Source: Lachnospiraceae bacterium (GTDB lineage Bacteria; Bacillota; Clostridia; Lachnospirales; Lachnospiraceae). Taken from it: a DNA stretch of 54,546 bases. Shown piece after piece: positions 1-9,453 of this stretch. A program made the position numbers and the translations under genes. How positions within the stretch are numbered: position 1 is the first letter of the stretch; the number at the start of each line of letters is the position of its first letter. Under the pieces are notes generated by a model. The model saw only the letters and a list, made by a program, of their open reading frames with translations, did not search any database and was not told the DNA's origin. The stretch lies in contig JAJQHY010000035.1 in assembly GCA_021199495.1 (NCBI GenBank), positions 1 through 54,546 of the forward strand, in the 5' to 3' direction.

Positions 1-96
1 ACACCCCAAAAACTTTTTAAAATTTAGCTTGACATATCACCAGATTGCTCCTCATAAATTATTTCGTTGTGAAATCATTGTAACTCACAGTATCTC

Positions 97-984
97 TCAT
101 TCCTTCACAGAACCCAGCATAATTCCGGAAATAAAATACTTCTGAACAAAGGGGTATACAATAATAATGGGAATTGTTACGACCATCGTCGTGGCCATAC
201 GGATGGATTCGCTGGATACCGGAATTTTTTTCGCGGAAGCGGCCATTTGCTGCGCTGCATTCATCATATCCCCTGTCTGATACTGATTGAGAATCTTCAC
301 CAGCACCGAAGATAAAGTAGTAAGGTTTGGATCCGATGTGTAAATGTAAGAATCGTACCAGGCATTCCAATGTCCGATGGCGGAAAACAGCGCAATCGTT
401 GCAAGCACCGGTTTGCACGATGGAATAACAACACGAAGGAACACCTGAATATCATTGGCTCCATCCAGTTTCGCCGCCTCAAACAGGCTGTCTGGAATAT
501 TGTCAATATAAGTGCGAATCAAGATCATCCAATAGACGTTATATGCACCCGGGAGCAGGAAAACCAGGAAATTATCCAACAGTCCAAAGGATTTGATCAC
601 CATATAAGTAGGAATCAGCCCACCGCTGAAATACATTGTCGCGACGAAAAACAGGTTAATCCATTTTCTTCCCGGCATGGTACGCCGACTCAGCACATAG
701 GCCAATGAGCAGTTACATGCCAGGTTCAGGGGAACGCCCAACACAGTTCTGGCCACGGTGACCCGCAGAGATGTCCACAGCTCCTGATTGGAAAACACTG
801 CCTTGTAACTATCCAGCGTAAAAACACGTGGCCAGAGCATGATTCCCCCTTTTAAAGAATCGGAAGCATCATTCAGAGACAGTACAAAAATATTCCAGAA
901 AGGATAAAAAGTAATCACAAACAAAAGTAGCAGCAACAGGGTAATAATCCCGTCAGACCAGGATAATTTTCTCTTTTTTTTCAT
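97..984 (-). CDS. Carbohydrate ABC transporter permease, LplC/YtcP type
   Basis: One of two inner-membrane subunits of a CUT1-type sugar importer, 295 residues. Several hydrophobic segments are visible, the first at about residues 12-33. The EAA loop that contacts the ATPase reads EAAKLDGANDIQVF, close to the family form. The start is placed at the ATG with GGAGGCGG just upstream, not at an earlier in-frame ATG. It follows the partner permease by 16 bp in the same direction, so the two are co-transcribed. The short end IMLGSVKE is typical of this subfamily. The solute-binding protein and ATPase are not next to it here; the binding protein may lie beyond the left edge. The YesM/YesN-like pair next door suggests an oligosaccharide substrate, perhaps pectic, but this is inference. 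Confidence 0.93.
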   Translation of the reverse strand: MKKKRKLSWSDGIITLLLLLLFVITFYPFWNIFVLSLNDASDSLKGGIMLWPRVFTLDSYKAVFSNQELWTSLRVTVARTVLGVPLNLACNCSLAYVLSRRTMPGRKWINLFFVATMYFSGGLIPTYMVIKSFGLLDNFLVFLLPGAYNVYWMILIRTYIDNIPDSLFEAAKLDGANDIQVFLRVVIPSCKPVLATIALFSAIGHWNAWYDSYIYTSDPNLTTLSSVLVKILNQYQTGDMMNAAQQMAASAKKIPVSSESIRMATTMVVTIPIIIVYPFVQKYFISGIMLGSVKE

Positions 985-1000
985 TGTCCGCCTCCGCTGT

Positions 1001-1936
1001 TCAGAACAAATGACTGTTTTGAGTTGCTTTTGCAATTTGGTTCACTGTAAATACCATAATAAATGCCACAACAGATTTGAATAGTGAAACAGCTGTAGCA
1101 TAGGAATACATGAGGTTACTGATGCCATAGCGAAACGAATAAGTATCAATCACATCGGAGAACTCCCTTGTCATAGAGTTTCCAAGCAAAAAATACTGGT
1201 CAAAGCCTGTATTCAGAAGGCTTCCGACAGAAAGAATCAACATGATAATCACCGTGGGCCTGAGGCCGGGCAGAAGAATATGCCAGATTCGTTTCCATCT
1301 GCCGGCGCCATCCACACTTGCAGCCTCAAACAGCTCCGGATTGATGGATGTAATTGAAGCCAGATAAATGATGGAGTTATAGCCCATGTCCTTCCACATA
1401 TTGGAGAAAGCAATCACACCGTAAAAATACTTGCCTTCCTGCAGAAACAGCACAGCCTTTTTTACAACTCCCACGGCCATCAGAAGCTGATTGACTACGC
1501 CGGACGAAGAAAGCAAAGTCGTAATAATGTTCGCGGCAATGACCCAGGAAACAAAATAGGGCAGATAGGATGCGGTCTGCACAATTTTCTTGAACCAGGA
1601 AACCTTGCATTCATTGAGTAAAATGGCAATGGTGATCGGTGCAATAAAGCTCAAAATCAAAGTCAGGAAACTCGAAACCAGCGTATTGCGCATGATACGC
1701 CAGAAATCATTTCCCGCAAAAAAATACCGGAACCACTGTAAACCCACAAAATCACTTTTCAGCAAAGCAGACCAAAATCCCCCCAATGTTGGTTTAAAAT
1801 CTACAAAGGCCATATATAAGCCCGCCAGAGGCATATAACAAAACATGATCCCCCAGGCAAGCGCCGGAAGCAACATGATATATAAATACCTGTGTCCCAC
1901 AATTCGATTGAATAGTTTTCTTCTGCTGGATATCAA
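1001..1936 (-). CDS. Carbohydrate ABC transporter permease, LplB/YtaP type
   Basis: Second membrane subunit of the same importer, 311 residues. It begins with a basic stretch and a transmembrane segment (YLYIMLLPALAW). The EAA loop reads EAASVDGAGRWKRIWHILLPG, the hallmark of binding-protein-dependent permeases. A TTG start is preferred because GGAGGTG lies 7 bases before it; an ATG 15 codons earlier has no ribosome binding site. It is the first gene of a minus-strand unit and is divergent from the two-component system. LplB/LplC-type pairs are commonly found beside YesM/YesN-type regulators, which supports regulation by that pair. Confidence 0.92.
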   Translation of the reverse strand: MISSRRKLFNRIVGHRYLYIMLLPALAWGIMFCYMPLAGLYMAFVDFKPTLGGFWSALLKSDFVGLQWFRYFFAGNDFWRIMRNTLVSSFLTLILSFIAPITIAILLNECKVSWFKKIVQTASYLPYFVSWVIAANIITTLLSSSGVVNQLLMAVGVVKKAVLFLQEGKYFYGVIAFSNMWKDMGYNSIIYLASITSINPELFEAASVDGAGRWKRIWHILLPGLRPTVIIMLILSVGSLLNTGFDQYFLLGNSMTREFSDVIDTYSFRYGISNLMYSYATAVSLFKSVVAFIMVFTVNQIAKATQNSHLF

Positions 1937-2051
1937 GACCGCACCTCCATTGATTTGTTCTTTCTGTTTCGATTGTATCAACGCTTTTTCTAAACGTAAA
2001 TAACAACATTCACAGGTTCATGCCTCAATTTTATGCATTTTTTATTTCTAT

Positions 2052-2080
2052 TTGACAGTAAATGGCATGTTTTTTATAAT
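2052..2080 (+). promoter_or_regulatory. Consensus sigma-A promoter of the two-component operon
   Basis: TTGACA at 2052-2057 and TATAAT at 2075-2080 are separated by exactly 17 bases, a perfect match to the vegetative consensus. Transcription would start near 2087, about 33 bases before the ATG at 2120. This rules out an in-frame start at 2033, which lies upstream of the promoter. Confidence 0.85.
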
Positions 2081-2119
2081 GATTGCTATAAGATTTGTCT
2101 AAAGTTAGGATGGTATAGC

Positions 2120-3706
2120 ATGGAAATTTTAGAAATGATGAACAATGAGAATTTTCAGACGCAGGGACATTACTACACTGTTTTGCTAGTCGATGACGAA
2201 AAGCTGGAACTGGATCTGCTTCGGGATAAATTCCCTTGGCATGACTACAATTTTCAGGTTTGTGGACTGGCTCAAAATGGCAGACAGGCCATAGAACTTG
2301 CCTTTCGTCTACACCCTGATGTGGTAGTCACAGACATCCGGATGCCTGTTATGGATGGCGTAGAACTGTCCCGGCGGTTGTATGAGTCCTATCCAAATAC
2401 AATCATTGCATTTCTCAGCGGCTACGACCAGTTTGAATATCTGAAAAATGCGTTATACGTTCATGCTGCTGACTATTTACTTAAGCCCATTGATCTTTCA
2501 GAAGCAACAGAGTTTTTGCGTTCCCTGCGGCAACGATGTGATGAACAACACAACGAAGCTTTGTTTCAAAGCACCCGGCTCACCATATCCATGCGACAGT
2601 ATTTGAAAACAGAGGATCCTCGAGAGCTGAACATCATCCGAAAAGCATACTTAAATCAGATAAGCTACGAACCAGATTCATCGAAAGATCCTCATTTTTT
2701 CCTTACCACAGCCGCTATTCCGGAGTATCAGTTCCTGATAGAGTGTGAACAACAGGGAATTCACTGCATACAGGAGGCGACAAAGGCTGTTCAGAACATC
2801 TGTACCTGTCGGTGTATTCTTGTGGAACTGGCCCCAGATCAATTTTTGCTGATGAGTCCGAATCCAATTGATTTACAAACCCCTGTTTCCCGATGGCTGA
2901 CGGTCTGTACCACGGAGCAAACTGTCGCTCTGGAACAACTGGCTGTCACCTACAGGAAGCTGAACCAGCTCTGCAACGACAGCGCTTATCTGATTGGTTC
3001 CGGAATGAACCTGATATATCCAGCCCACAACAGAATCTCTCCAACTCTGCCTATGGAAAAAACACGTCCGGAATTCAATTTACTGTTGGCGGCCGCCGCT
3101 GAAAAGGATATGGAACAGGCTACTCAATGGCTCCGGCAATATTGCGGCTGTGTGGCATACTATCATGACCAGACACTGACTGACCAATATATCAGCGATT
3201 TGCTCGACGTTATCTATGCCTCTATCGACCAGCATAAGTATATCATTTCTAATAAACTTGAAAAGAAAAGTGTTGCACTGCGGCGCTCCACTAAAATTTA
3301 CAGTCCAGTTCTACTGTTGAATTATTTGTTGGAAATCATATCAGCATGGTTTCAATGGAATACTCCCACTACATTGCCTCCCAGTAATGCTATCATTGAC
3401 CGTGTATGTGCTTATATTGACGAAAATTACGCAGACAATCTCAGTGTGGATCAGCTTGCAGCCAAATTCAATTTTTCATCAAACTATCTCTGCGTTATTT
3501 TTAAAAAGCGCACTGATAAAACCATTTTGGAATACATTACCGATGCCAGACTAAAGCAATCTATTTACCTGCTGCAGGAAACGTCATTGCGGATCTCCCA
3601 GATTGCCTCCAAAGTCGGCTATTCTTCTTCCTCCTACTTTTGCGCCATATTTGCAAAAAAGTTTGGCATCACACCAACACAATACCGAAACGGAGTAGGA
3701 AAATGA
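2120..3706 (+). CDS. Two-component response regulator, YesN type (REC plus AraC HTH)
   Basis: Cytoplasmic DNA-binding regulator of 528 residues. The N-terminal receiver domain (about residues 19-135) has the acidic pair in LLVDDE, the phospho-acceptor Asp at about 72 in VVTDIRMP and the Lys in YLLKPI. A poorly conserved middle region follows. The AraC-type double helix-turn-helix is at about residues 425-525 and ends with the usual FGITPTQYRN. The start at 2120 has AGGATGG 6 bases upstream and lies downstream of a perfect promoter. Its stop overlaps the kinase start as ATGA, so the pair is translationally coupled. Regulators of this type usually activate adjacent sugar-uptake genes, here most likely the divergent permeases. 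Confidence 0.94.
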   Translation: MEILEMMNNENFQTQGHYYTVLLVDDEKLELDLLRDKFPWHDYNFQVCGLAQNGRQAIELAFRLHPDVVVTDIRMPVMDGVELSRRLYESYPNTIIAFLSGYDQFEYLKNALYVHAADYLLKPIDLSEATEFLRSLRQRCDEQHNEALFQSTRLTISMRQYLKTEDPRELNIIRKAYLNQISYEPDSSKDPHFFLTTAAIPEYQFLIECEQQGIHCIQEATKAVQNICTCRCILVELAPDQFLLMSPNPIDLQTPVSRWLTVCTTEQTVALEQLAVTYRKLNQLCNDSAYLIGSGMNLIYPAHNRISPTLPMEKTRPEFNLLLAAAAEKDMEQATQWLRQYCGCVAYYHDQTLTDQYISDLLDVIYASIDQHKYIISNKLEKKSVALRRSTKIYSPVLLLNYLLEIISAWFQWNTPTTLPPSNAIIDRVCAYIDENYADNLSVDQLAAKFNFSSNYLCVIFKKRTDKTILEYITDARLKQSIYLLQETSLRISQIASKVGYSSSSYFCAIFAKKFGITPTQYRNGVGK

Positions 3707-5472
3707 GACAATTACGCATAAAGATTCAGCACAGCTTCAACAACCTATCCATCCGTAATAAGCTCCTGATTTTACTGACTGTTGCAGGTATTATCCCCCT
3801 GGTCTTTGTATCCCTGTTTTCTATTACAGAAATGTACCAGCAATCTACCCGGCAAGCATATGAAAATCTCGATGCCTCTGCGCAACAGATTTCACAAAAT
3901 ATAGACTCCATGCTGGTTCCTGTAGAACAGGTTTCTTCTATTCTTTATACCAACTCTCAACTTAATTCCTTCATCGCAGAGCAGTATAAGACAGACTACG
4001 AATATGTGGAAGCCTATCGTTCCATTGAAAATCTAATTGGCAACTTTCTCATTGCTAATTCAGATATAGACCATATCTGCTGCTATGTCAGTAATGAGAC
4101 GATTTGGGCCGATGGGCGCTACATTTTTTCTATCGAAGAATTCAACAATTCTACTCAGATAGGGACTTCACTGGACCTCTACGAATCCTCATTCTTCTCT
4201 GAAACATCCAAAAAAGGCCAATACTATCTGAATTTTTTTCGTGCTCTGGATTATACTAACAGAGGCTCCACCGACGACTATCTGGTTATCAGCGTGCGCG
4301 AAAATACGTTATCCCAGCTGTATGCTCTCTCCGGTGAAGACAGTCATATCTACGTCACTGATGTCAGCGGTATGATTCTGAGTTCCCTTGATAAAAATTG
4401 TATTGCAGAAAATATCCACGAAATCATATCTGAACAGGAGATTAATATCGGTCAGCTGCAAAAGTGCAGAATTGGTGATGAAATGTGTTTTTTTGTTAGC
4501 AGTTCTCTGTCTAATGGATGGAATGTGATCGTGGCTCTGCCTGCAAAAAGCATTTACAGCGGCATTGGAGCCTCTCTACGATGGATGATTTTAATTTCTG
4601 TCTTCTGTCTGACAGCAGCCCTGTTTTTAACCCTCTATATTACCCGGTATTTTTGTTCAAGGCTCTCCCTGCTGACGCAACAAGTGGAGTTGATTGAGCA
4701 TAACGATTTTTCTTTTTTCATCAAAACAGACGGAACGGACGAATTGGGACGTCTGGGTACTTCTGTCAACAAGATGGCACATGCGTTGGACACTGCCATC
4801 AACGAGGTGGCAAAAAAGGAAATTGAGCTCAAGGAAGCAGATTTACGCCTTCTACAAAGTCAAATCAACCCGCATTTCCTGTATAATGCGCTTTCCACCA
4901 TTTCTACTATGGCTATGAACAGCAACGACACGAAAGCCAGTGAATTTGCAACTCATTTGTCACAGTTCTATAAGCTTTCTTTGAACAATGGGAAGAAAAT
5001 CCTGACATTGCGGGATGAAATCAAAATTACAGAACATTATATTTCTATTCAGCTTAGTCGTTTTCAGGATCAGTTTTCCTTTGACTGGTCAGTTGATCCA
5101 TCTGTGTTGGACTGCACGATACCCAAACTGGTTCTGCAGCCTTTTATTGAAAATATTATCAACCATTCTGTGCGTCAGAACGGCGCTCCAGTACACACGG
5201 AAATCTCCATCCAGCAGGATAATTCCCGCCTGAAAATCACAATATGTGATAACGGTTGCGGAATATCCCCGGAAGTGCTTGACCGTATTACTAATCCGGA
5301 GGATAACCACGGGTATGGGCTCAAAAACGTAAACGCCCGGTTAAAGCTCTATTTCGGCGATGAATACGGAATTCAGTTTGACAGCCAAATCAATGTCGGT
5401 ACCACCGCAATCATTTCTGTAAAAAAGAAAATGCAAAGCACCGACGGGTTTTCAGCCCTATTTCACATATAA
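3703..5472 (+). CDS. Sensor histidine kinase, YesM/LytS-like (HAMP, His_kinase, HATPase)
   Basis: Membrane sensor of 589 residues paired with the upstream regulator. A transmembrane helix at about residues 20-40 and a second at about 285-310 bracket an extracellular sensing domain. A HAMP linker follows. The phosphorylated His (about residue 391) is in SQINPHFLYNAL, the signature of the His_kinase family that works with AraC-type regulators. The ATPase domain has ICDNGCGIS and GYGLKNVNARL. The start overlaps the regulator's stop (ATGA) and has GGAGTAGG in front; an upstream in-frame ATG inside the regulator gene is rejected. The ligand is probably an extracellular sugar or a binding protein carrying it, which is inferred from the neighbouring permeases. 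Confidence 0.94.
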   Translation: MRQLRIKIQHSFNNLSIRNKLLILLTVAGIIPLVFVSLFSITEMYQQSTRQAYENLDASAQQISQNIDSMLVPVEQVSSILYTNSQLNSFIAEQYKTDYEYVEAYRSIENLIGNFLIANSDIDHICCYVSNETIWADGRYIFSIEEFNNSTQIGTSLDLYESSFFSETSKKGQYYLNFFRALDYTNRGSTDDYLVISVRENTLSQLYALSGEDSHIYVTDVSGMILSSLDKNCIAENIHEIISEQEINIGQLQKCRIGDEMCFFVSSSLSNGWNVIVALPAKSIYSGIGASLRWMILISVFCLTAALFLTLYITRYFCSRLSLLTQQVELIEHNDFSFFIKTDGTDELGRLGTSVNKMAHALDTAINEVAKKEIELKEADLRLLQSQINPHFLYNALSTISTMAMNSNDTKASEFATHLSQFYKLSLNNGKKILTLRDEIKITEHYISIQLSRFQDQFSFDWSVDPSVLDCTIPKLVLQPFIENIINHSVRQNGAPVHTEISIQQDNSRLKITICDNGCGISPEVLDRITNPEDNHGYGLKNVNARLKLYFGDEYGIQFDSQINVGTTAIISVKKKMQSTDGFSALFHI

Positions 5473-5546
5473 CCTGAAAATTTATCCTGAATCATTCACG
5501 ATTCAACATGTAAAACCATTGAATCCGCGTAGTTACAATGTTTTTA

Positions 5547-5861
5547 CTATTTTTTAAACAGCGGCAACCATTTCTCATTTACACTGATTAGCTCATCACA
5601 CATTGCCTGTATATCGTTAAAATCCAGTTCCGCCGCGGTATGCGGGTCCAGATATGCGGCGTGATAAATATGATTTCTGTCTCCTGTAAGCGCTGCGGTA
5701 ATCGTCAGCTCCTGAACATTAATATTCGTTCGATTAAGGGCTGCGCACTGCGGAGGCAGATCTCCTGTATGGCAGGGATAAATTCCTGTCCCATCAACCA
5801 GGCAGGGAACCTCAACGCAGCAGCCGCCAGGGAGATTATTGATGTATCCTCGGTTCAGCAC
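5547..5861 (-). pseudogene. 3' remnant of a GH4 alpha-galactosidase/glucosidase gene
   Basis: About 105 codons survive. The translation matches the C-terminal part of glycoside hydrolase family 4 (MelA-like) enzymes: NRGYINNLPGG, VEVPCLVD, LPPQCAALNRTNINVQEL, AALTGDRNHIYHA and LDPHTAAELDF. Family members are about 430-450 residues and bind NAD at the N-terminus; all of that is absent. The homology stops near 5865, where the opposite strand begins to match an AraC regulator. The remnant still ends with a normal stop codon. It is best read as a deletion scar, not an active enzyme. Confidence 0.85.
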
Positions 5862-5863
5862 AT

Positions 5864-6130
5864 TTGCATGTATCCGGTATCAATGCCCTGGCTGAAATCG
5901 TATATCTAAATCCAGTATATCTGTCACGAGCTTACAAACAGGCAACAGGAGGAAATTTATCTGAATACGTTTTGAAACGCAGAATTGATACCGCAAAGCT
6001 GCTTCTGCGGCAGCCGGATAAAAAGATATCTGACACCGCATACCTGGTAGGTTTTGAATCCGCAGCTCATTTTTCCAGGGTATTCAAAAAAATAACTGGA
6101 AAAACTCCGCAGGAATATAGGAATCAGTGA
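5864..6130 (+). pseudogene. 3' remnant of an AraC-family regulator
   Basis: The reading frame encodes only the C-terminal double helix-turn-helix: IVYLNPVYLSRAYKQATG for the first half and ISDTAYLVGFESAAHFSRVFKKITG with PQEYRNQ at the end. No sensing or receiver domain precedes it and no convincing ribosome binding site is seen. It starts exactly where the convergent GH4 remnant loses homology, so both were probably cut by one deletion or inversion. In an intact ancestor, an AraC regulator beside a GH4 gene would be a typical galactoside or glucoside locus. Expression of the stand-alone DNA-binding half cannot be excluded. Confidence 0.75.
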
Positions 6131-6269
6131 ACGAATTCGAAAATATTCCATGAGCGCATCAAACTTATTAAATTTTTATAAATTTGTCGATTTGGATGAT
6201 ATATCGTCTTTTCGCCAAAATTCTGTGTTATACTCTCTTTATCGGGGAATTTCTACTGAAATCATCCTT

Positions 6270-6371
6270 TTTCGCAGTGCACGCGAAAGTATGCTACTAT
6301 TCGCAGTCGCTTCCAGGCAAGCCGCGTCCGATGAGTCTGTTTAGATCCTCATGCCGGCTGCGAATAGCAAC
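6270..6371 (+). other. Conserved structured leader upstream of the nuclease gene
   Basis: The leader is almost identical in copies 1 and 3 of the element (copy 3 at about 13600-13704). It contains a small hairpin (TTCGC/GCGAA) and a long-range stem of about 14 pairs between GCTACTATTCGCAG at 6293-6306 and CTGCGAATAGCAAC at 6358-6371, with one or two mismatches. Inside the stem is a smaller ATGAG/CTCAT pairing. It lies between the putative promoter and the ribosome binding site at 6388-6394. It could be a translational control structure or an element-encoded RNA. No known family was recognised. Confidence 0.5.
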
Positions 6372-6400
6372 AAATCATTTCAGATTTGGGAGGTGAGCAC

Positions 6401-7408
6401 ATGAATTCTGCGTCTAAAGACCAGACACCTGCCAAAGAGAAAGCAGTGGATTTATCAACTGATCCGCGCCGGATTCCAAAAGCGAACCGTAATGTGAAGG
6501 ACAGCGTATTCCGAGACCTGTTCTCCGACAAAAAGTACCTGCTCATGCTTTATCAGACACTGCACCCTGAGGATAAGGACTGTACGGAGGATGACCTGAC
6601 CTGTGTGACGCTCGAACAGGTTCTGATCCGCAATATCTACAATGATCTCGGATTTCTGGTTGGAGACAGGCTTCTGATCATGGTCGAAGCCCAGAGCACC
6701 TGGAGCGTAAACATCATTATCCGTTCCATGCTGTATATCGTCCGGGCCTATCAGGATTATCTCAGAGAAAGCGGACAGAGTCTTTTTTCAACAAAACCGG
6801 TTCATTTACCGATCCCTGAACTGTATGTGATCTACACCGGTAATAAAAAGATTGAAAAAGATTTTATTTCTCTGACGGAAGAATTTTATTCCGGGATACA
6901 AACTGCGCTGGAGGTGCGTGTAAAGGTGCTGACCGGCGATGACGGGGATGACATAATGAGCGAAAGTGAGTCCGAGGGAACTTGCTCACTCGCGACGAGC
7001 GGCGAATTGAATCATGACTGCGTATTTTGCAGTCATGATATTATCAGCCAGTATGTAACATTCACCCACATCATAAATGAGCAGATCCGTACATATGGTC
7101 AGACCAGGTAAGCCGTTGCAAATGCAATTCAGATCTGCACGGATAATAATATACTGAAGGAGTATCTTAACCGTCAACGGAAGGAGGTAATTGATATCAT
7201 GTTTACATTATTTGATCAGGATGAGGCATTGAGAGATTATATTATCAGCGAAAAGCGGGAAACCGCCAGAGAAATGGAAGAACGGGTCGCCAGAGAAATG
7301 GCACAAGCCATGTATCAGGACCGATACCCGATAAAAGTAATTGCCAAATATGTTCGTTCGAATCCCGAGACTGTCAGGCAATGGCTCGGGCTGCTCCCGC
7401 AGACATAA
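6401..7408 (+). pseudogene. Rpn-like PD-(D/E)XK nuclease/transposase, nonsense mutation
   Basis: The gene would encode 335 residues. The N-terminal part (about 25-240) has the features of the PD-(D/E)XK transposase family: KDSVFRDLFSD, then IMVEAQSTWSVNIIIRSMLYI with the E-x-Q of the catalytic core. The C-terminus is a charged helix (RETAREMEERVAREMAQAM) followed by a short helix-turn-helix-like end (VIAKYVRSNPETVRQWL). The frame is interrupted by TAA at 7109-7111, where copies 2 and 3 have CAA, so one C-to-T change truncated it after about 236 residues. The start ATG has GGGAGGT 6 bases upstream. Compared with copy 3 it also carries an in-frame 39-bp insertion near 6962. Confidence 0.85.
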
Positions 7409-7455
7409 TGCATCTCCCCGCCTGTTAAAAGACAGGCGGGGAACCCATGTTATAC

Positions 7456-8833
7456 TCACCTGTTTTCATTTACATAGATATTTGCCCGGCTCTGTATGAT
7501 CTCCACGGTTTCCTCCAGGGATTTCTGCCCTGCAAAATACGCGTCCGCCTCCTCCAGGATCATATAATGAAGCGTCGAATCAAAGGCGGATTCCGAATAA
7601 ATCCGTTCGGTCAGTTCCCGCATCTGCTGCGCCTGCTCGGAACTAATCTGATAGATTTCCCCAAGTACACCCTCCTCCGCAAAGCCCACCTTTTGCCGCA
7701 ACACCGGTGTGCTAGTTCCATCCGCGTTTTCCTCGTACTGCGTTGTCTGTGCTCTTTCCAGTAAGGATTCAAACGCCTGCCTGCTGACAGGCAGCGCGTC
7801 ACTTAAGCTTTCCTGATATTCCTCCGTGAAATACAGACTGATAAACTCCCAGGCCACTTCCGGATAGTCGCAGCCGATGCTGATCCCTAAAGCCGTTGCA
7901 CTGCCCAGATCAATAGTGGTATTGCAGGTTCCGTCCGATGGATAGCCGATGAAATTCACTTCGTCCCCGAAAATGATTTCATATCTCGCAATGTCATATA
8001 CGGAAGCAAAAGTTGCCGGCATAACAAAAACCTCACCGTTTAAATAGGCCTGCGTGATGGAAAAATCGTTGCTGATCTCAACCGAAACAGGAAAGGAACC
8101 CGCGAACTCTAAAATCTTTTGAAATCCCTCACTGTCAAAGCTGCATTCTCCGCTCTCCCAGTCCACATAATCTCCCACTGACGCTGTCAGAATGGTTCCC
8201 AGCACCTGTTTTGCGGTAGGTAGCAAGCAGAATAAAATCTGTCCCGTGCTCAGCTGCTTCTGTCTCATAACAGGCGATCATTTCCTCCAGCGTCCATGCG
8301 CTCTGTGTGCCGACAACGGAGGTCTTTCCCACCAGACTGTTGATGGCGAAGCCGACTGGCACTGCGTACAATCCGCCCTCATAGGAAAACGCCTCCAGAA
8401 TCGACTCCAGGTAATCCTCTTCATTCAGGAAAGGATACAGATCCATCGTATATTTACCGATTGTATCTACGACAGAATAACCTTTTCCGAAATCAATGAT
8501 ATCCGGGCCTTCCCCTGATACGATCTCTCTCTGGATCACAGCCAGCCCATCCAGATATGGGTCATCGTAATGCGAATAATACTCCACCTCGATCTGATAG
8601 TCAGTGTGCGTTTCATTGAACTGCTCCACCATCTGAAGCACGCTCGGATCATAATCGGTTATTCCCAGGTCGCTTAACTTTGCCGGGTCTGCGCTGAAGG
8701 TCGCCAGCGTCAAAGTCACCGGCTCTTTTGGCGTGTCGTCTTCCTCCTGATCGGACAAACCGCTCGCCGCACAGCCAGACAAAAGGCCGCAGAGCATAAA
8801 TGTACAGAGCATGATACGGAATGATTTTTTCAC
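7456..8833 (-). pseudogene. Extracellular solute-binding lipoprotein, frameshifted
   Basis: This is a close paralogue of the intact gene at 12033-13403. The GTG start, signal peptide and lipobox LLSGC are preserved, and the first 200 or so residues match. The frame then breaks at 8215-8224, where GGTAGGTAGC replaces GGTAGC; a 4-bp tandem duplication shifts the frame. Homology resumes in another frame and runs to a normal stop. The intact product would be a lipid-anchored, cell-surface sugar-binding protein of about 457 residues. Removing the four bases restores one continuous frame. The mutation looks recent because the rest of the coding sequence is well preserved. Confidence 0.85.
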
Positions 8834-8926
8834 CTGTTTTCCCTCCGGTTTCAATGGATTTCCATCTTTACAGTCCCATTGTAAAACGGGCTTGCAACGA
8901 ATTTGTATCATATGTCTCTATCAATA

Positions 8927-9397
8927 TTATTAAATTTTTATAAATTCATCGATCCGGATGATATATCGTCTTTCCGCCAAAATTCTGTGTTATACTCTCT
9001 TTATCGGGAGGTTTCTCCCACAAATTCCAAAAACGAACAGATACAGGCATACGGTCAGACCAGGCAAGCCGTTGCAAATGCAATTCAGATCTGCACGGAT
9101 AATAATATACTGAAGGAGTATCTTAACCGTCAACGGAAGGAGGTAATTGATATCATGTTTACATTATTTGATCAGGATGAGGCATTGAGAGATTATATTA
9201 TCAGCGAAAAGCGGGAAACCGCCAGAGAAATGGAAGAACGGGTCGCCAGAGAAATGGCACAAGCCATGTATCAGGACCGATACCCGATAAAAGTAATTGC
9301 CAAATATGTTCGTTCGAATCCAGAGACTGTCAGGCAATGGCTCGGACTGAACCCGCAGACATAATGCATTTCCCCGCCTGTCTAAAGACAGGCGGGG
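8927..9397 (+). mobile_element. PD-(D/E)XK transposase element, copy 2 (internal deletion)
   Basis: The 5' block (TTATTAAATTTTTATA through TTCTGTGTTATACT) is joined directly to the 3' part of the nuclease gene near 9032, so the leader and about two thirds of the coding region are lost. The 3' hairpin is intact, with arms at about 9369-9383 and 9386-9400. It resembles a non-autonomous derivative of copies 1 and 3. Confidence 0.75.
9032..9364 (+). pseudogene. C-terminal remnant of Rpn-like nuclease (copy 2)
   Basis: About 110 codons match the last third of the nuclease in copies 1 and 3, from NEQIQAYGQTR to VRQWLGLNPQT. The catalytic PD-(D/E)XK region is missing, so the product cannot be an active nuclease. 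The C-terminal helix-turn-helix-like part remains in frame from an ATG at 9155 that has GGAGG upstream, as also found inside the other two copies. A separate small protein from this internal start is possible but unproven. Confidence 0.75.
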
Positions 9398-9453
9398 AAA
9401 CCATGTTCTGCTCAAGCCCTATACATTTGTGCAGATAACCCTGCGAATAAACC

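Larger units (their letters stand above)
6165..7441 (+). mobile_element. PD-(D/E)XK transposase element, copy 1 (nearly full length)
   Basis: The boundaries come from comparing three copies in the window. The shared 5' end starts at TTATTAAATTTTTATA and continues through a block with TTCTGTGTTATACT, which resembles a -10 region. A structured leader, the nuclease gene and a 3' GC-rich hairpin follow (CCCCGCCTGT at 7416-7425 pairing with ACAGGCGGGG at 7432-7441). Copy 3 at 13498-14733 has the same layout; copy 2 at 8927-9397 lacks the middle. No target-site duplication could be recognised by eye. Confidence 0.75.

Noticed and set aside
2033-2119. N-terminal extension of the response regulator from an upstream ATG
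   Set aside because: It lies upstream of or within the consensus promoter and has no ribosome binding site.
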